This document shows, one piece after another, positions 31,866 through 43,200 of a stretch of 64,000 nucleotides of DNA. The stretch covers positions 14,898,741-14,962,740 of the forward strand of contig NC_092805.1 in assembly GCF_040954645.1 (NCBI RefSeq), given 5' to 3'. The translations under genes were made by a program, and so were the position numbers. The notes beneath the pieces are model-generated. The model saw nothing but the letters and a program-made list of their open reading frames with translations, did no database searches and was not told the DNA's origin. Each line of letters begins with the position of its first letter. Position 1 is the first letter of the stretch. The DNA comes from Diabrotica undecimpunctata (taxonomy: Eukaryota > Arthropoda > Insecta > Coleoptera > Chrysomelidae).

Positions 31866-33254
31866 ACTTAAAAGCGTATGAGTGAAACACTGAAAAGTGA
31901 GGTTATGTTTATTAGCATAAAGGAACTATACAGCTGTTAATAAAGAGTCAGAAGAACAAAGAGTGTTGTACAATTCATTAACAGTGCTACCAACCAAGTA
32001 ACCTTAGATTTATCTGCTCGATAAACAAAATGAAATGTAATTATGCAATTTTAAATGTTATATTGTAAATGAATATAATTTAAGTATTTTATTTTACTAA
32101 TTCTACAATGCTTGAGTTATAAAATGCATTAATATCCAGTATCGGTAACTTTAATCAACTTTGAAAAAGGACAAAGGTGCACTAAAGGCTTTTCTATTTG
32201 TTTGAAGTTTTAAAAACACTAAGCATAGATAAGGAAAAGCGTTCGTCCAAAAATAGTAATACTTTATAGTTAGGAGGAAGTTCAAGACAACTCCAACTAC
32301 TCTTACCTTCCATTACACCGTACTTGTTCCGTGAATAAAAGATCGGGGCCAAATGTAATCCAGTTTATACGTTTTGCTCTCGGTGAACATGTACCTTTTC
32401 CACTAAGAAAAAAGTTAATTTGTATTTTCTTCTATAACGATTCAGTATATCCTTGAATGTCCACTAAATAATGTAAACATGTTTCTCTGGGGAAAACATT
32501 TCATTTATTCGGGAATGCCTTCATTTTTCCCGAAGTGGACCTAAGAGAATTACTTGATACAGATTAAAAGAGATTGGATACTCTGATATTCCAAATGGAA
32601 TCTTCTTTTGTTTCATTTTTTCATTTCTCTTTTATTTTCGACTTTTATATGTTGTTGCACAAAAGCAGTTTGTTATTTCGTCGTTTCATTAAATGATAGT
32701 GTGGTATCTGGTCGGGAAAAATGAGCGCAATATAATACGTTCGTCGTGTTGTTCGTTTTGTGAGACGGTGCCGGTGGATGGCTGCTTTTTATTTTTATTA
32801 AAACTTGTTAAATTTTATATTACCGTGCTCTGAAGATATTATGTTTCAATTTATTATTTCTTTTAATATATTTATATATACAGTGCGTCCAGTAAGTAAT
32901 GCATAAATTCATTATTAGCTAATTAAACAACAGTACTAGAAATTCCCAAAACAGGTCGATTTTTGATTTTTCCGTCGACCGTCCATTTATGATCAATTTT
33001 AACACCTTAAAAATAATTTATTAATGACCCCTATTAATAAATGATTTTCTATTAATGAACGATTCCATTATAGGCAACACAACATACATTGCTTGCATAA
33101 ATTAATTAAACGCTTTGTGATTGGCAGTGACCTGTGGTGTAGGCAACCAAACATATGCCTATTTATATTCCCACTAAAAAATTTAAAATAAAGTAGCCGC
33201 TGTTAGTACTATCTGTGATTGTATGTCATTATTTACCTTATTGTTTAAAATTCT
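31866..33254. other. 1.4 kb without a recognised gene
   Basis: No protein motif was found. A TATACAGTGCGTCCAGTAAGTAATGC segment near 32876 looks like the end of a DNA transposon, but no matching inverted end was located. Confidence 0.3.
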
Positions 33255-33509
33255 GTGTATTTGAAAAATCAAAAGATATATATAGACAAAGAGTTTAATT
33301 TAACTCCACCAGAAGTAGACAAAATACCACTAAACCTTGTCAAAGTACTTCCTTCAGCACCACCGCTTCAAAGAAGCGTCAAAGAAGACTTAAATATAAA
33401 TTTGTCAAAATGCTATACAGCAGATAATCATTTATCAATATCTTCCTTTAATTTCAGTAATTGTACTATTTCGAATATTAATGTTTACAATAATAAAACT
33501 ACCACTTAG
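33255..33509 (+). CDS. Small hypothetical protein or last exon, 84 codons
   Basis: The frame (FNLTPPEVDKIPLNLVKVLP..., ending FNFSNCTISNINVYNN) is followed within 25 bp by TTTGAATAAAG, a possible polyadenylation signal. The Asn/Cys/Ile-rich end resembles short C-terminal tails seen on some insect and fish transposon proteins, but I cannot name a family. It could be the last exon of something larger, as there is an acceptor-rich region upstream. Coding status is uncertain. Confidence 0.25.
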   Translation: MYLKNQKIYIDKEFNLTPPEVDKIPLNLVKVLPSAPPLQRSVKEDLNINLSKCYTADNHLSISSFNFSNCTISNINVYNNKTTT

Positions 33510-33656
33510 GAAAATTAAACTTTGAATAAAGTTAATGAAAATTGCTGAAAAAATTGTTGTTTATCGTTAAGTAAATAAAAATTTAAACTAAGATATCTTT
33601 ATTTCTGAAAAGTACGGTCAACGGAAAAGTTTTGTAACGAACTCGTGAATTAAAAT

Positions 33657-33728
33657 GGCGATTAACAATCTCGAACATTAACGCACTCGCTACGCTCACG
33701 CGTTAAAATATCTCAATTGCTAATCGCC
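33657..33728. repeat. 72-bp imperfect hairpin with GC-rich loop
   Basis: GGCGATTAACAAT at the left and ATTGCTAATCGCC at the right pair, and inside them TTAACGC (33678-33684) pairs exactly with GCGTTAA (33700-33706). The loop ACTCGCTACGCTCAC is strikingly GC-rich for this region. It may be the core of a small fold-back element. Confidence 0.7.
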
Positions 33729-34576
33729 CTTATTAATACACTTGTTGGTTAAATAACTATTGTATTAATAATTAAACGTATCGTTTCAAAAATAAAATAT
33801 GATTGACTCATAGGTTAAAATATCAGTAGTTCAGATTTCTTTGTTCAAATGGCATTAGGATTTTAAATCTAAACTAACATAAAGCTTTAAATTGTTTTGT
33901 ATTAAATTCTACGTTAAAAATATTATTTAAAGTAACTATATTATTCTTCGTTCACAAATTGTTGAGAGCACGAAATATGCCTCAAACTCATAAAATGGTT
34001 GTAAATCATAGGCGTTCCTAAGGTGTTTATTCATTAAATAATAATATAATGTTTTAATACTGTTATATATAATTTGATAATATTTTAATACTAATATATT
34101 TAGCAAAAAAACAATTAAAACTTTCACGACTAATGTTGCTTATTATATTATATTAATAAAAATAAGAATTTAACCATTAACAATTTTGTAAATAAGAATA
34201 CCTTATCTCTTTGGATATTTCAATACTAATCTTCGCGTTTAATCACTTTACTAGAAAACCTGGAATTCATATCCGAAGGTACTATTCGTTCCAAGATAAT
34301 TAAGATGGAATTCCCCAGATTTTTAATAATATAATTATATTCGAAACTTAACTTGAAAGGGTGAAGTTATTACGAACGAAAACAATTTTTTTGTTTAGTA
34401 CGTTTTTGATCGCATGTAATTTACGGCTCGTCGGTGTTTCCGCGTCTACGGCAGTAATTTAGCGTCTCGAATATTTCTTTTGCGAATTATATGCAGTGCG
34501 TGAGTGATTTTTTAATTCATATGCCTACGAACATATACGTACCTTTCGCTCGTGCTCGTTTTGTTGGATTGTTTGT
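33729..34576. other. AT-rich leader region of the DD82E pseudogene
   Basis: No coding region is recognised. It presumably contains the 5' part of the next DD82E element, but its TIR was not found. Confidence 0.3.
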
Positions 34577-35926
34577 GATGGCTTCATCATCAAGTTTTAC
34601 ACCGGTACTGTTGCGTACAGTCAGTAAGTCTGTCTATTCACCAAGAGAGAAGACTATTGTCCTGAATGTTCACGATGCTCTGGTTTCTCAGAATCCCACA
34701 AACACTGTTCGCAACATAGTCGAAAGTTGTGCCAACTGACTGGCGTAGGAGAGTCAATTTTTTATAGGTTCCTATCAGAAAGAAAAAAACACGGTATAGC
34801 TAACCCAAACACAAACGAACACTTAAAGAGAGGGAAAAAGCCTATTGAAATTGATGAATTTGCCAAAAATGGTATTCGAAGGAAAATTCATGGATTTTTT
34901 TTCAAAAGAGAAATACCAAACCTAAACAAAATTTTACAAGAAGTTAGAGACGCCCGGATTTGCTTCATATCCGACGAACTAAATTGTGGCAAGTTTTAAA
35001 AGAATTAAATTTCCGGTGGGAGAAATCAGACCGAAAATCACTTTTGATTGACCGGGAGGAGAAGATGATGTTGGAGAAGAAATTATCTAAGATTCATACG
35101 AAAATTCCGGGCTGAAGAAAGGCCCATCTTCTACCAGGATGAAACGTGGGTAAACTCAGGTCATACTCTAAAAAAAATTTGGTCAGATAAAAATATATTA
35201 AGCTCCAGGCAAGCCTTTATGGAAGGTTGGTCTACTGGTATCTCCCCACCTTCTGGTAAAGGCAGTAGATTAATAATTTCTCACATTGGCAGTGAAAAAG
35301 GATTTGTTAAGCATGGCTTGTTTGAATTTCATTCCAAAAGCACAAAAGACTATCACGAGGAGATGACAGCTGATGTTTTGAAGACATACCACCAAATTCA
35401 ATTATAGTATTGGATAATGCACCCTTATCATTCACGACTAATAGAAAGACTTCTAACGAATGCGTGGAAGAAACAGGATATTCTTGTGCGGAATAAGTAT
35501 CTGCCTTACGAAGATGGAATGGTAAAAGCAGAACTTTTAAAAATTGCCCGGCAACACAAATCTAAGTTCAAGAAATACGTAGTTGACAAAATGGCGGAAA
35601 GGCGAAACATCACAGTCTTTATACTTCCCACCCTACCACTGCGAAATAAATCCAATTGAACTCATTTGGGCACAAATGAAAAGTTATGTGGCTAGAAAAA
35701 ATACGTTATATAAAATATAAGCTGTACGTGAATTGTTATACGAGTCTTTACAACATATTACAGAACAAAACTGGAAAGATGCAGTAAGGCATGTAATAGA
35801 AGAAGAACAAAAAATGTGGGATCTTGATAACATAATTGATGCGACCGTAGAGACACAACCGCTAATTATTAACCCTCAAGATGACTTGGATTCCGAAGTT
35901 GATCCTATTTATTTTGAATTTGAATA
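34577..35926 (+). pseudogene. Decayed DD82E-type transposase
   Basis: From ATG 34577 (MASSSSFTPVLLRTV) the frame shifts at about 34735, then continues LTGVGESIFYRFLSERKK (helix-turn-helix) and RKIHGFFFKREIPNLNKIL. A disrupted stretch follows that still contains the FYQDETWVN-like first Asp region near 35135. Next come GISPPSGKGSRLIISHIGSEKGFV, DYHEEMTADV, a VLDNA segment (second Asp, near 35410) and an NPIELIWAQMK segment (Glu, near 35655). The C-terminus is acidic (DDLDSEVDP). At least five frame breaks occur. It is closer to the intact copy at 18184 than the 364-1621 relic is, but still well diverged. Confidence 0.82.
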
Positions 35927-35984
35927 GTTTTCTAATCGTAATTATATAAGGTAAGTAATAATAGTTGTAATCGTAAGGTATTAA

Positions 35985-36380
35985 AGGGGAAAGGCGCAAA
36001 ATGTTGCCTGTCAAAATGTTCAATGTGTTTTAAATGTATCCATTTTTTTTCAAATCCTGAGAAAACTAAACAGCATTTTTGAAAAATTTAAATGCAGAAT
36101 GAAATATTTTTTAGAATAAATAAAAAGTTTCTTTTGCATGCAATATTTTCAATTAAAAATTATACTATATTTTCTCTTTTATTTTCACCCCTGTTACATA
36201 ACATATTAAAATAAACATTATAGAAGTTTTCAGGGACTTTCTGCCCTGAGTAATAATGTAATCTTTCATTCTGCGTTTAAATTTTTCAAAAATATTTATT
36301 AGTTTTCTCCGGATTCGAAAATACTGAATACATTTAAAACACATTGGAAATTTTGCCAGGCGACATTTGGCGCCTTTTCC
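35985..36380. mobile_element. 396-bp fold-back MITE with TTAA duplication
   Basis: About 135 bp at the left end and the same length at the right end are inverted copies (AGGGGAAAGGCGC at the left tip, GGAAAAGGCGCC at the right tip read inward). They share AATGTGTTTTAAATGTAT and TTTTTGAAAAATTTAAA inside. TTAA flanks both ends (35981-35984 and 36381-36384). It encodes nothing. TTAA duplication suggests mobilisation by a piggyBac-type transposase. It sits just behind the DD82E coding remnant. Confidence 0.8.
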
Positions 36381-36384
36381 TTAA

Positions 36385-37612
36385 TTAAATAAATGTATCT
36401 TTTACAAATGGCAAGAAACTTTTTATTTTTGAATAAAATAAATAAGTTTTATTAAAAAATACAATTTACATAAGTACAATTTAAAAAATATATTTATTTA
36501 GTTCAAATAAATGTTTCAATCATATACTCTACGACACTGGTCGTTCATCTCTAACCATTCAAAATACCCCCGTAATAGGATTATAAGGTATTGTATTCCT
36601 TCAGATATAAGGTGGGTTAGTCGAAAACGTCTTAAACCGTCAGTTTTAGGTTGGTTTTTACTATTATATCGTATTACCCATCCTCTCTGTATTTCAGTTT
36701 TCTAATTAGGGTTAAACTTGTAGTGAGCTATCAACAAATTGTGAACCGTGTATAGATACTTTTTTCGTATTTAAAAATTTTGGCTCTAGCGATTTCAATA
36801 CAACTTTTAATCTCTTAAATTTGCTCTGCATTATGAGTTATCCATGTTATCGAGTATTTCTATCTGTTTACTCTTTCCATTTGAATGTTGTATTTAAAGT
36901 AGTATTAATCTACTAAAAAATAAATCTAAAATAAGAATATTTCGAACATTATTATTATTATTACAAGGTTTTTATTGTACAGAAAGAACTTTAGTTAATT
37001 ACCTACAGCTATACATTAACTGACATGTGAAACAAGTATAAAAAGCCGATTATACATGCATAGACTAGCTGTACCCACTAGTACTTACCACCTTTATACA
37101 CCATAAACTTAATATTTCAACCATGGTCGTTCAAATCTGCAAATTACCACACAACGGACAATTATCGTACAATTTCACGAGATAAAAATTTTAATTATAA
37201 TAACATACAATTTTCAAGTTGTTTTTCGTTAAATTGATACCAAGTACAGTTTTACAAGAGGAAACAAGCCATTACCGGCTAACGATAATTTGCATTTAGA
37301 AAAGTACTAGCAAGAAGAAATAAAATATTTACACAACTAGGGCATTGCATATCAATTATACGTGACGTATTAAAAAATAAATCTCCTGAGCGAAACCTTT
37401 CATTATATTTATTATTTCCATCAACATTTTATAATTGATGCTTTGAAATCAATACTGAAGACGGACAGGCTATGATTTATAGCATTTTGTTCTAGATGGA
37501 TGTATGATTATTTCATTAAATAGACATATGGATAAGATTACTTTTTGCTTACTTTCTTGTTTTTAAATATTACAAGACGTGTTTTTAAAGATAAGAGAAG
37601 CACTTTTTTAGA
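36385..37612. other. 1.2 kb without a recognised gene
   Basis: No TE protein or clear repeat was found. Small open frames here lack motifs. Confidence 0.35.
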
Positions 37613-37800
37613 TAGAAAATCTTGAGAATTTCGGGTTCAGAAATGATATAGGTTCGGTATTATCAGAGTCAGAAAGCAGCGCTTTAAATGATGATAATGA
37701 TATAAATATTGATGATAATAATGAACATATTTATGGTAAGAATACGTACAGGTGGTGAACTGCAGAAGTTAGTGCTCATCCAAAACTCGAAAGCACAACA
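37613..37800 (+). pseudogene. Possible piggyBac N-terminal fragment
   Basis: The plus strand reads an acidic stretch (SVLSESESSALNDDNDINIDDNNE) followed by IYGKNTYRW, a stop, then AEVSAHPKLESTT. An acidic leader ending in a G-K-N-x-Y-x-W motif is typical of piggyBac N-termini. The fragment is short and broken, and it replaces the expected C-terminus of the DD82E copy to its right. Confidence 0.4.
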
Positions 37801-37804
37801 TTGT

Positions 37805-37991
37805 GATAGTCTTCTTTTTCTTCTACCTCTTTATAAGCAATTCTGCTTGTTCATTGTCGGATTAATACTGATATGTATTTTATTCTTCATCCTTCCTATT
37901 CCGTTTGTTTGGAATTTTTTTAATGCATCTGAAGTGATATCATGCATTGTCCATAACAATCACGCTATTTTCTTTTAAATTTGGGAGTAAT
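37805..37991 (-). pseudogene. DD82E transposase, distal part (left of the nested LINE)
   Basis: On the minus strand, directly left of the LINE target duplication, the frame reads FENTLLPNLKENSVIVMDNA, a stop, then YHF. This covers the second catalytic Asp block. It joins in frame to the part at 46024-46740 once the 8-kb insertion is removed. The Glu block and C-terminus are not recognisable further left. Confidence 0.75.
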
Positions 37992-38004
37992 GTATTCTCA
38001 AACC

Positions 38005-38442
38005 GGTGAAATCATTAGCGATATGGACGAAATTAAGAGAACCTGGATGACATATTTTAAGGAATTACTAAACAAAGGGACACAACCACCATTACAACAA
38101 CAGTGGCAGCAGCAGGCACGACAGGAGGTACAACAACAAGAACTGGGAAAAGATGGAGAAGAAAATGAATATACTAGACCCCCAACGCTAGAGGAGGTCC
38201 AAACGGCAATCCACATACAAAAAAGCCATAAAGCACCGGGAATAGATAAAATACCGGCAGAACTACTCAAGCAAGGAGGAAGGAATTTGACACAACAGAT
38301 GTACCAGCTAATACGAGAGATATGGATAGAAGAAGAAATTCCCCAACAATGGGAGGAAAATATAATCTGCCCTATTCATAAAAAAGGAGACAAACTGTTG
38401 TGTCAGAATTATAGAGGCATCTCTTTACTTTGTTCGGGATAC
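38005..38442 (+). pseudogene. LINE reverse transcriptase, 5' part
   Basis: The frame includes GEIISDMDEIKRTWMTYFKELL, a Gln-rich stretch, KAPGIDKIPAELLKQGG, PQQWEENIICPIHKKGDKL and CQNYRGISLLCSGY. These are the linker and the first reverse transcriptase blocks. It is interrupted at 38443 by the 5' LTR of the Gypsy element. Confidence 0.85.
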
Positions 38443-38818
38443 TGTTACGATAATTATCCTGGCCTAAAATAACCGTAAATATATTATGACTAATTCACTA
38501 ATATGTTGTAGATTATACGAGAGAATTCTACCAGCTGGCAGAGAGAAAACCGGTCAGACGATGACCTTCTAGTATACATCAGAGGAGTTCTCCTGAATTC
38601 TAGGCCAGTTGTGGTTTTATATATAATAATGGACATTTTATTTGGAAGAACAGTTAATTCTGAACGACGCGCTCGCGATAAAATGTTACGTTCGCTTTTT
38701 AATAAATTATGTATGTTTAGTGAAAATAAATAAATATCAGTCATTGTGCTTTTTAATGAATTAAGATAAGAACAAGACATTATAAATTAAAGACTTAACA
38801 ATTAATAAATTCACAACA
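38443..38818 (+). repeat. 5' LTR of the Gypsy element
   Basis: It starts TGTTACGATAATTATCC and ends AATTCACAACA, and appears identical to 44373-44748. A TTATATATAATAATGG segment near 38614 and AATAAATAAA near 38728 are candidate promoter and polyadenylation signals. Confidence 0.95.
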
Positions 38819-38820
38819 AA

Positions 38821-38838
38821 TGGTGTCAGAGTGAGATC
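38821..38838 (+). other. Candidate primer-binding site
   Basis: TGGTGTCAGAGTGAGATC begins two bases after the 5' LTR. The leading TGG pairs with a tRNA CCA end, as is usual for these elements. The tRNA species was not determined. Confidence 0.6.
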
Positions 38839-38894
38839 GAACATAAATTAGACTTATAATAATAATACAAGTGAATATAAAATAAATTGTGAAA

Positions 38895-40154
38895 ATGACG
38901 ACGATTTATGAGCTGACAGTGACTAATTTAAGAAGACATCTCGAAGACAGAGAATTAGCTTCTACCGGAAAAAAGGCTGAGTTAGTCCAACGACTAAAGA
39001 ACGCTTTGCTAGAAGAAGGTCTAGATCCAGAGACTTATATATTTGAAGATGCTGTCCTCTCGTCGATTTCGAAAGTTTCTGGTGATATCGCATCATTAGA
39101 GAACAAAGTTTCCGGCGACATCGCATCATTGGAGAACAAAGTATCCGGCGACATCGCTTCTTTAGAAAGCAAAGTTTCTAACGAGATTTCTTCTCTGGAA
39201 AGCAAAGTTTCTGCTAACATCTCTAAAGTCACTTCAGAGATATCTGCTCTTGACGATAGAGTGTCTTCGTTAAAAAACCAAGTTGCTGCCGATATGTTGG
39301 CCTTCGAAGAAAAGATTAAAGAGATGGAAAGGAAGATGGAGGAAACAGGGACAGCAGAGAGAGGAAACAATCCAATTACAGTGGAGACAAAAGAAGAAGA
39401 GACGAAATGTAAGTTGGAAACACGGCCGAAATTTGAAGGAAGTGGAGGTTCTGTCCATGTGAAAGTCCCAACTTTCGATGGAAAATCGTCATGGAACAAC
39501 TACATGAAACAGTTCGAATCAGCCGCAAGAGCAAATGGATGGTCTGAAAAAGAAAAGGCGGTAAACCTGACTATCGCTCTTCGAGGAGATGCCTTAGATG
39601 TGCTTCAGACCATAGCCGTAGAGGAGACCGATGATTTCGAACAACTGAAGAAGAGGTTAAATATGCGATATGGCCACGAACATTTGGAGCATGTATATCA
39701 ATCGCAGCTTAAAAATCGTAGACAGAAGAAAGATGAGGCTCTTCAAGAATATGAAGTAGATATTGCCAGATTAGTACGATATGCTTATCCAACAGCTCCC
39801 GAAGACATGATGGAAAAGTTGGCCGTTCAAACGTTTATTGATGGTCTTCGTGATCATGAAATGCAGAGAACACTACGATTAGCTCGTCACAAGACGCTGG
39901 TTGATGTCTTATCCGCCGCCCTCGAATATGAGTCAGCTACGCAGGCCTCTGGCGGTTACAGTAAAGTTAGGACTGTAAAAGAGGAAGAAGATGAAGATAA
40001 ACTTGACCAGCTCGTTAATATGATAAAAAGCATGACATACAAGAAAACGAAGACCATCAGATGCTGGAATTGTGGCGAAATAGGACACGTACGAAGCTCC
40101 TGTAAGCACCCTAGGTACGACGCAAATCAAGAAACTCACCATCAGGAAAACTAG
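38895..40154 (+). CDS. gag: Gag with SAP domain, coiled coil and zinc knuckle, 419 aa
   Basis: The first ATG of the open frame is 38895 (MTTIYELTVTNLRRHL). Residues about 5-38 match a SAP DNA-binding domain (LTVTNLRRHLEDRELASTGK, then AELVQRL). Residues about 62-130 form an 11-residue repeat (SKVSGDIASLE, ENKVSGDIASL and variants) that should make a coiled coil; the DNA shows matching near-tandem 33-bp repeats. A capsid-like region follows (VPTFDGKSSWNNYMKQFE, LTIALRGDALDVLQ). Near the C-terminus is a CCHC knuckle (CWNCGEIGHVRSSC). Gag packages the RNA. A SAP domain is unusual in Gag and could tether particles or complexes to chromatin; that is inference. Confidence 0.92.
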   Translation: MTTIYELTVTNLRRHLEDRELASTGKKAELVQRLKNALLEEGLDPETYIFEDAVLSSISKVSGDIASLENKVSGDIASLENKVSGDIASLESKVSNEISSLESKVSANISKVTSEISALDDRVSSLKNQVAADMLAFEEKIKEMERKMEETGTAERGNNPITVETKEEETKCKLETRPKFEGSGGSVHVKVPTFDGKSSWNNYMKQFESAARANGWSEKEKAVNLTIALRGDALDVLQTIAVEETDDFEQLKKRLNMRYGHEHLEHVYQSQLKNRRQKKDEALQEYEVDIARLVRYAYPTAPEDMMEKLAVQTFIDGLRDHEMQRTLRLARHKTLVDVLSAALEYESATQASGGYSKVRTVKEEEDEDKLDQLVNMIKSMTYKKTKTIRCWNCGEIGHVRSSCKHPRYDANQETHHQEN

Positions 40155-40225
40155 AACGGGTCAGCCTTAGGGGGGCAGCTTCGACCCAGAACTTTTCCAA
40201 AGACCCTCTCATACTAATAGCTTCT

Positions 40226-43200
40226 TTGAAATGTCGTGAAGATAGTGTATATGTAGATGGAGACATAAATGGTAAAAAGCATACGTTGTTGGTGGATACC
40301 GGAGCGACCAGAACCATTATACGCCCGACAGTTATAAACAGCCGAAAGAAACTGTTACCAACGAGGTTGCGACTTCGGACCGCTACAGGTGAAAATGCCA
40401 ACATTCATGGAGAAATCCAGGTACAATTGGGAATTGGAGCAGAAAAGTTTGTCCATACTGTTATAGTTGCTGACATCGAAGAGGATGTTATATTAGGAAT
40501 GGACGTAATGAATATGCATGGATTCCAATTGGATTTTAAGAATAAGGTAATCAAAGTTGGCAACGAGGAAGTATTTCTCCATCCACATAATGACAACACT
40601 GTGCAAGCAGCCATTAAAGAAGATACAGTCGTGCCTGCGAGAAGTGAAACGATCATAGTAGCGCGGCTACAGGGATTTGTGGACGAAGGGAGACCTGTTA
40701 TGATGGAGCCTTGGAACCACGACGATGAGGTTGGCCGTGGAATCATAATTGGAAAGGAATTGGTGACTTCGGCTAAAGAAATTCCTGTGAGACTTATCAA
40801 TGTCAACGACTACCCAGTGACCATCAAGAAAGAGACAAAGGTAGGAACTTGTGTACCTGTGACATCCATAATCCGTCAGGCGACAACATCTGATAATTCC
40901 AACGACAAATTCGACCAAATGGTTGCAGTTGCAGGACAGTCTCTAAATCAGATGGAGAAAAGGAAATTAAGGGAATTTCTGCGGCAGTATCGTGATATTT
41001 TCGTACCGAAAGGAGGAAAGACGGGAAGAACTACCGTTGTTAAGCATAAAATTGATACTGGTAATGCTAAGCCAATTCGTCAAACAGCTCGACGATTACC
41101 ACAGGCGAAGAGAGAGGAAGCTGAAACGATTGTTCAGGAAATGAAGAACGACGGGGTGATAGAACCTTCTACGAGCCCATGGGTCTCTCCGGTGGTCCTG
41201 GTTAAGAAGAAAGACGGAACGACGAGGTTCTGTGTGGATTACCGTTTGCTGAACAACGTTACCAAGAAAGATAGTTATCCTCTGCCTCGGATCGATGACA
41301 CATTGGACACATTGGCTGGAAGTAAATTGTTTTCTACTTTAGATTTGAAGTCTGGATACTGGCAGGTAGAAATGGACCCAGTCGATAAAGAAAAGACAGC
41401 CTTCACCACAGGATCTGGATTGTGGCAATTCAACGTTATGCCATTTGGACTTTGTAATGCTCCTGCGACATTTGAGAGGCTTATGGAAAATGTGTTGAGA
41501 GGGTTATCTTGGAAAACATGCCTGGTTTATTTAGATGACATAATCGTCTTGGGGGAGACATTCGAAGATCATTTGAGGAATTTAGAAAACGTCTTTAATC
41601 GACTTAAAGCTGCCCAATTGATGCTAAACCCCAAGAAGTGCCAGCTATTTCAAGGTAAAGTCAATTATCTGGGTCATATAGTCAGTAAAGAAGGAGTGGC
41701 CGTGGATAAGGGAAAAATCGATTCCATTAAGGAATGGCCAAAACCAACTGACAAACATCAAGTGAGAAGTTTTCTTGGACTATGTACTTACTACCGGAGG
41801 TTTATTAAGAAGTTTGCAGATATCGCTAAGCCATTAACGCGACTTACAGAGGAAGCAAGAGAATACCGCTGGGATATAGACTGCCAAAATGCCTTTGAAA
41901 CGTTGAAAAAGCATTTAATAACAGCACCAATTTTGGGGTATCCACTGCCAGAAGGAGAGTTCATCTTAGATACAGATGCAAGTAATGTGGGAATTGGAGG
42001 AGTGCTGTCTCAGATTCAAGGAGGACAGGAACGAGTCCTCGGATATTTTAGTAAAGTCCTTTCAAAACCTGAGCGGAATTATTGCGTCACGAGAAGAGAA
42101 CTTCTAGCAGTAGTGAAATCAGTAGAGCACTTCTATCAATACCTCTATGGAAGGAAGTTTTTAATCCGAACCGACCATGCCGCCCTTAAGTGGTTGATGC
42201 AGTTTAAGAATCCAGAGGGTCAGATAGCCAGGTGGATCGAACGACTCCAAGAATACGATTTTAAGATTGAGCACCGAGCCGGAGTTAGCCACAGAAACGC
42301 TGATTCTCTTTCCAGAAGGCCATGCCCAGCAGAGTGTTCCCACTGCAACAAAACGGAATCCAAGGAAGCAGCAGTGCTAAGAACGACGATTGTCAACGAC
42401 GACTGGACGCCTACTAAGATAAGGGAAGAACAAGAGAGAGATCCAGTTATACAGAAAATCCGAAAATGGAAAGAGGAAAACCGTCGACCACCTTGGCAGG
42501 AAATATCAAACCTATGCTCAGTAGTTAAGACGTATTGGGCCCAGTGGGACTCATTTATCATCGAAGATGGCTTGCTCAAACGAGTCCTGGAAAATGATGA
42601 CGGTTCAGAGAAAAGAAGACAGTTGGTGATCCCAAAGAGCAGAATAGCCGAAGTACTTCGTCAGTTACACGACAGTCCATCGGGAGGGCATTTTGGTGTA
42701 AGGAAAACCCTTCAGCGAATTCGGGAACGGTTTTATTGGATGAACAGTTCCGACGACGTAAAAGACTGGTGTAAGAAATGTACTATTTGTGCTACGAGTA
42801 ACGGGCCTCACCGGAAAAGGAGAGCTCCTATGAGACAATATAATGTTGGAAGCCCGTTTGAAAGAATAGCTTTAGACATTGCAGGGCCATTTCCAGAAAG
42901 TGAAAATGGGGGCAAGTACATGTTGGTAGTAATGGATTACTTCACTAAGTGGGTCGAGATTTACGCACTTCCAGACCAGAAGGCCGCCACCGTTGCAGAT
43001 AAGTTGATCCAAGAATATATCAGCCGATTTGGAGTGCCTTTGGAGATCCATAGTGACCAAGGCAGGAACTTTGAAAGTGATCTATTCCAAGGAATATGTG
43101 ATAGACTAGGCATGAAGAAAACAAGAACTACCGCGTATCATCCGCAATCGGATGGTATGGTAGAACGAATGAATAGGACAGTTGGCAAGTATTTGACAAA

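Noticed and set aside
38490..38780. Minus-strand 96-codon frame repeated identically at 44420-44710
   Set aside because: Both lie inside the two LTRs of the Gypsy element; the identity reflects LTR identity, not a gene.
39035..39499. 154-codon minus-strand frame
   Set aside because: Antisense of the repeat-rich gag coiled coil; no independent evidence.
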